From Sphingomonadales bacterium (GTDB lineage Bacteria; Pseudomonadota; Alphaproteobacteria; Sphingomonadales; Sphingomonadaceae): DNA of 5,801 bases. This document shows, piece after piece, positions 3,835 to 5,801 of this stretch (positions within the stretch are counted from its first letter, which is position 1; every line of letters begins with the position of its first letter). The stretch covers positions 1 to 5,801 of the forward strand of contig JAGWUU010000203.1 of NCBI GenBank assembly GCA_028868335.1. Direction: 5' to 3'. The translations under genes were made by a program, and so were the position numbers. A model generated the notes under the pieces. It worked only from the letters and a program-made list of their open reading frames with translations. It was not told the DNA's origin and did not search any database.

Positions 3835-5801
3835 GTGGATTTCAGGAACGGAGACGAGCCGGGCATGGCCGAGGTTGATGCAGCGCTGGACGATTCGGCC
3901 ACTCTCACCGCGACGCCCGCGGCGCGCAGCACGAAGGAGGCGGGCGATGGCCCGGCAATGAAGATGGCGGACAAGACCGATGCGGGATCGGCGGACCTGG
4001 TCGACACGCTGGGCGCGCAGGCGCTCGCCGGTGCCCTGGGTGAAATGGCCAAGGCCGCGACGACGCCGACCAGCGACAGCAAGGCGATCCACGACCGCCG
4101 TTTCGAGATCGAGGTCGATCATGCCCGCGACGCGCTGCTGACCGATTTCGGCAAGGAAACGCTCGACGACCGCTATCTGCTGCCCGGCGAACGCTATCAG
4201 GACCTGTTCGCCCGCGTCGCCGCCGCCTATGCCGACGATGAAGGCCACGCCCAGCGGCTCTACGACTATGTCTCGAAGCTGTGGTTCATGCCCGCCACCC
4301 CGGTGCTGTCGAACGGCGGCACCAACCGCGGCCTGCCGATCTCGTGTTATCTGAACTCGGTCGCCGACAGCCTGGAAGGGATCGTCGGCACCTGGAACGA
4401 GAACGTCTGGCTGGCCAGCCGGGGCGGCGGGATCGGCACCTATTGGGGCAATGTGCGCGGGATCGGCGAGCCGGTCGGCCTCAACGGCAAGACCAGCGGG
4501 ATCATCCCCTTCGTCCGGGTGATGGACAGCCTGACCCTGGCAATTTCACAGGGTTCTCTGCGCCGCGGCTCGGCCGCCTGCTACCTCGACATCTCGCACC
4601 CCGAGATCGAGGAGTTTCTCGAAATCCGCAAGCCCTCGGGCGATTTCAACCGCAAGGCGCTGAACCTCCACCACGGCGTCCTGCTCACCGACGAGTTCAT
4701 GGAAGCGGTGCGTGACGGGGCCGAGTTCAGCTTGCGCTCGCCCAAGGATGGCTCGGTGCGCGGTACGGTCGATGCGCGCGCGCTGTTCCAGAAGCTGGTC
4801 GAAACCCGGCTGGCGACGGGCGAGCCCTACATCGTCTTCAACGACACCGTGAACCGGATGATGCCCAAGCATCACCGCGACCTCGGCCTCAAGGTCTCGA
4901 CATCGAACCTGTGCAGCGAAATCACCCTGCCCACCGGCAAGGACCACCTTGGCAACGATCGCACCGCGGTGTGCTGCCTGTCCTCGCTCAACCTCGAAAC
5001 CTGGGAAGAGTGGAACGGCGACGAACGCTTCATCGAGGACGTGCTGCGCTTCCTCGACAACGTGCTGCAGGACTATATCGACCGCGCCCCGGACGAGATG
5101 GCCCGCGCCAAGTATTCCGCCGCGCGCGAACGCTCGGTCGGCATGGGGGTGATGGGCTTCCACTCCTATCTCCAGAAGAAGGGCGTCGCCTTTGAGAGCG
5201 CGATGGCCAAGGCGCTGAACATGAAGATGTTCAAGCACGTCGCAGCCAAGGCGGACGAAGCCAGCCTGCTGCTCGCGCAGGAACGTGGCGCCTGCCCTGA
5301 TGCCGCCGACATGGGCGTCATGCAGCGCTTTTCGTGCAAGATGGCGATCGCGCCGACCGCCTCGATCAGCATCATCTGCGGCGGCACCAGCGCCTGCATC
5401 GAGCCGATCCCGGCCAACATCTACACCCACAAGACGCTGTCGGGCAGCTTCGTGGTCAAGAACCCCTATCTCGAGGCGCTGCTGCAGGCCAAGGCCAAGG
5501 ATACCACCGCGGTGTGGAACTCGATCCTCGAGCATGGCGGTTCGGTCCAGCACCTCGATTTCCTCTCGCCCGAGGAAAAGGCGGTCTACAAGACCAGCTT
5601 CGAGATCGACCAGCGCTGGCTGCTCGAATTCGCGGCCGATCGCACCCCGTACATCGACCAGGCGCAGAGCCTCAACCTCTACATCCCCGCCGATGTCGAG
5701 AAGTGGGACCTGATGCAGCTGCACTTCCAGGCTTGGGAAAAGGGCATCAAGAGCCTCTATTACCTGCGCTCGAAGTCGGTCCAGCGCGCCGGGTTCGCCG
5801 G
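3835..5801 (+). CDS. nrdA: Class I ribonucleoside-diphosphate reductase alpha subunit (3' end outside window)
   Basis: The large subunit reduces NDPs to dNDPs with a radical delivered by the beta subunit NrdB. From GTG 3835, 655 residues are visible. Residues 1-88 are Ala/Asp/Thr-rich. The catalytic barrel starts at RRFEIEVDHARD (residue 90 onward). Cys171 (ISCYLN) corresponds to E. coli C225. Asp178 (ADSLEG) belongs to the specificity site. Asn358, Cys360 and Glu362 (NLCSE) match N437/C439/E441. Cys380 (VCCLSSLNL) matches C462. PTASIS at 507-512 is the phosphate loop, and Tyr642-Tyr643 (SLYYLR) are the radical-path tyrosines Y730/Y731. The NLCSE signature, rather than the NPCGE of class II enzymes, and the YY pair make it class I. 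An ATP-cone, present at the N-terminus of E. coli NrdA, is not recognisable. The mobile C-terminal cysteine pair and nrdB lie beyond the window. Start alternatives are ATG 3865 and 3958. The frame is clean throughout. Confidence 0.95.
   Translation, partial: MDFRNGDEPGMAEVDAALDDSATLTATPAARSTKEAGDGPAMKMADKTDAGSADLVDTLGAQALAGALGEMAKAATTPTSDSKAIHDRRFEIEVDHARDALLTDFGKETLDDRYLLPGERYQDLFARVAAAYADDEGHAQRLYDYVSKLWFMPATPVLSNGGTNRGLPISCYLNSVADSLEGIVGTWNENVWLASRGGGIGTYWGNVRGIGEPVGLNGKTSGIIPFVRVMDSLTLAISQGSLRRGSAACYLDISHPEIEEFLEIRKPSGDFNRKALNLHHGVLLTDEFMEAVRDGAEFSLRSPKDGSVRGTVDARALFQKLVETRLATGEPYIVFNDTVNRMMPKHHRDLGLKVSTSNLCSEITLPTGKDHLGNDRTAVCCLSSLNLETWEEWNGDERFIEDVLRFLDNVLQDYIDRAPDEMARAKYSAARERSVGMGVMGFHSYLQKKGVAFESAMAKALNMKMFKHVAAKADEASLLLAQERGACPDAADMGVMQRFSCKMAIAPTASISIICGGTSACIEPIPANIYTHKTLSGSFVVKNPYLEALLQAKAKDTTAVWNSILEHGGSVQHLDFLSPEEKAVYKTSFEIDQRWLLEFAADRTPYIDQAQSLNLYIPADVEKWDLMQLHFQAWEKGIKSLYYLRSKSVQRAGFA

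Noticed and set aside
3310..4248. Minus-strand open frame of 312 residues across the control region and the start of nrdA
   Set aside because: It is antisense to the clear nrdA frame, Arg-rich with no recognisable domain, and typical of stop-poor opposite frames in GC-rich DNA. The shorter minus frame 3621-4082 fails for the same reason.
4546..5724. Minus-strand open frame of 392 residues opposite nrdA
   Set aside because: It mirrors the codon structure of nrdA and contains only His/Arg/Gly-rich low-information sequence.

Overview
This 5.8 kb window has high GC and reads as ordinary chromosomal DNA of an alphaproteobacterium, most likely a sphingomonad or a close relative. The lineage call is an inference. 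It rests on the GC-rich codon use, on a direct-repeat SOS box of the alphaproteobacterial type (GAAC-N7-GAAC), and on a local cluster of GANTC sites, the CcrM methylation motif of this class. No mobile element, CRISPR array, tRNA, rRNA or clear foreign DNA was seen.

Left part (1-2983, plus strand): the C-terminal half of L-aspartate oxidase (nadB, NAD synthesis) is followed 55 bp later by a class I-like polyphosphate kinase 2 (ppk2), and 61 bp after that by an alpha/beta-hydrolase with a complete Ser-Asp-His triad. They are co-directional and could be partly co-transcribed, but each gap is long enough for its own signals.

Middle part (3002-3834): a small GlsB/YeaQ-family membrane protein gene lies on the minus strand, tail to tail with the hydrolase. 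Behind it is a gene-free stretch of about 580 bp that is clearly more AT-rich than its surroundings.

Right part (3835-5801, plus strand): the alpha subunit of a class I ribonucleotide reductase (nrdA) runs off the window end. It has the catalytic cysteines and the Tyr-Tyr radical-transfer pair, but no recognisable N-terminal ATP-cone.

The most interesting part is the control region between the small membrane protein gene and nrdA. It holds a good NrdR box, an exact LexA-type SOS box, a one-mismatch DnaA-box-like site among helically spaced GGGAT repeats, two unexplained inverted repeats, an A5T6 tract and eight GANTC sites in about 440 bp. Only one further GANTC was found by eye in the rest of the window. 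Together they suggest that dNTP supply is tied to nucleotide sensing, DNA damage and the cell cycle. All regulatory calls are motif matches made by eye and are untested.
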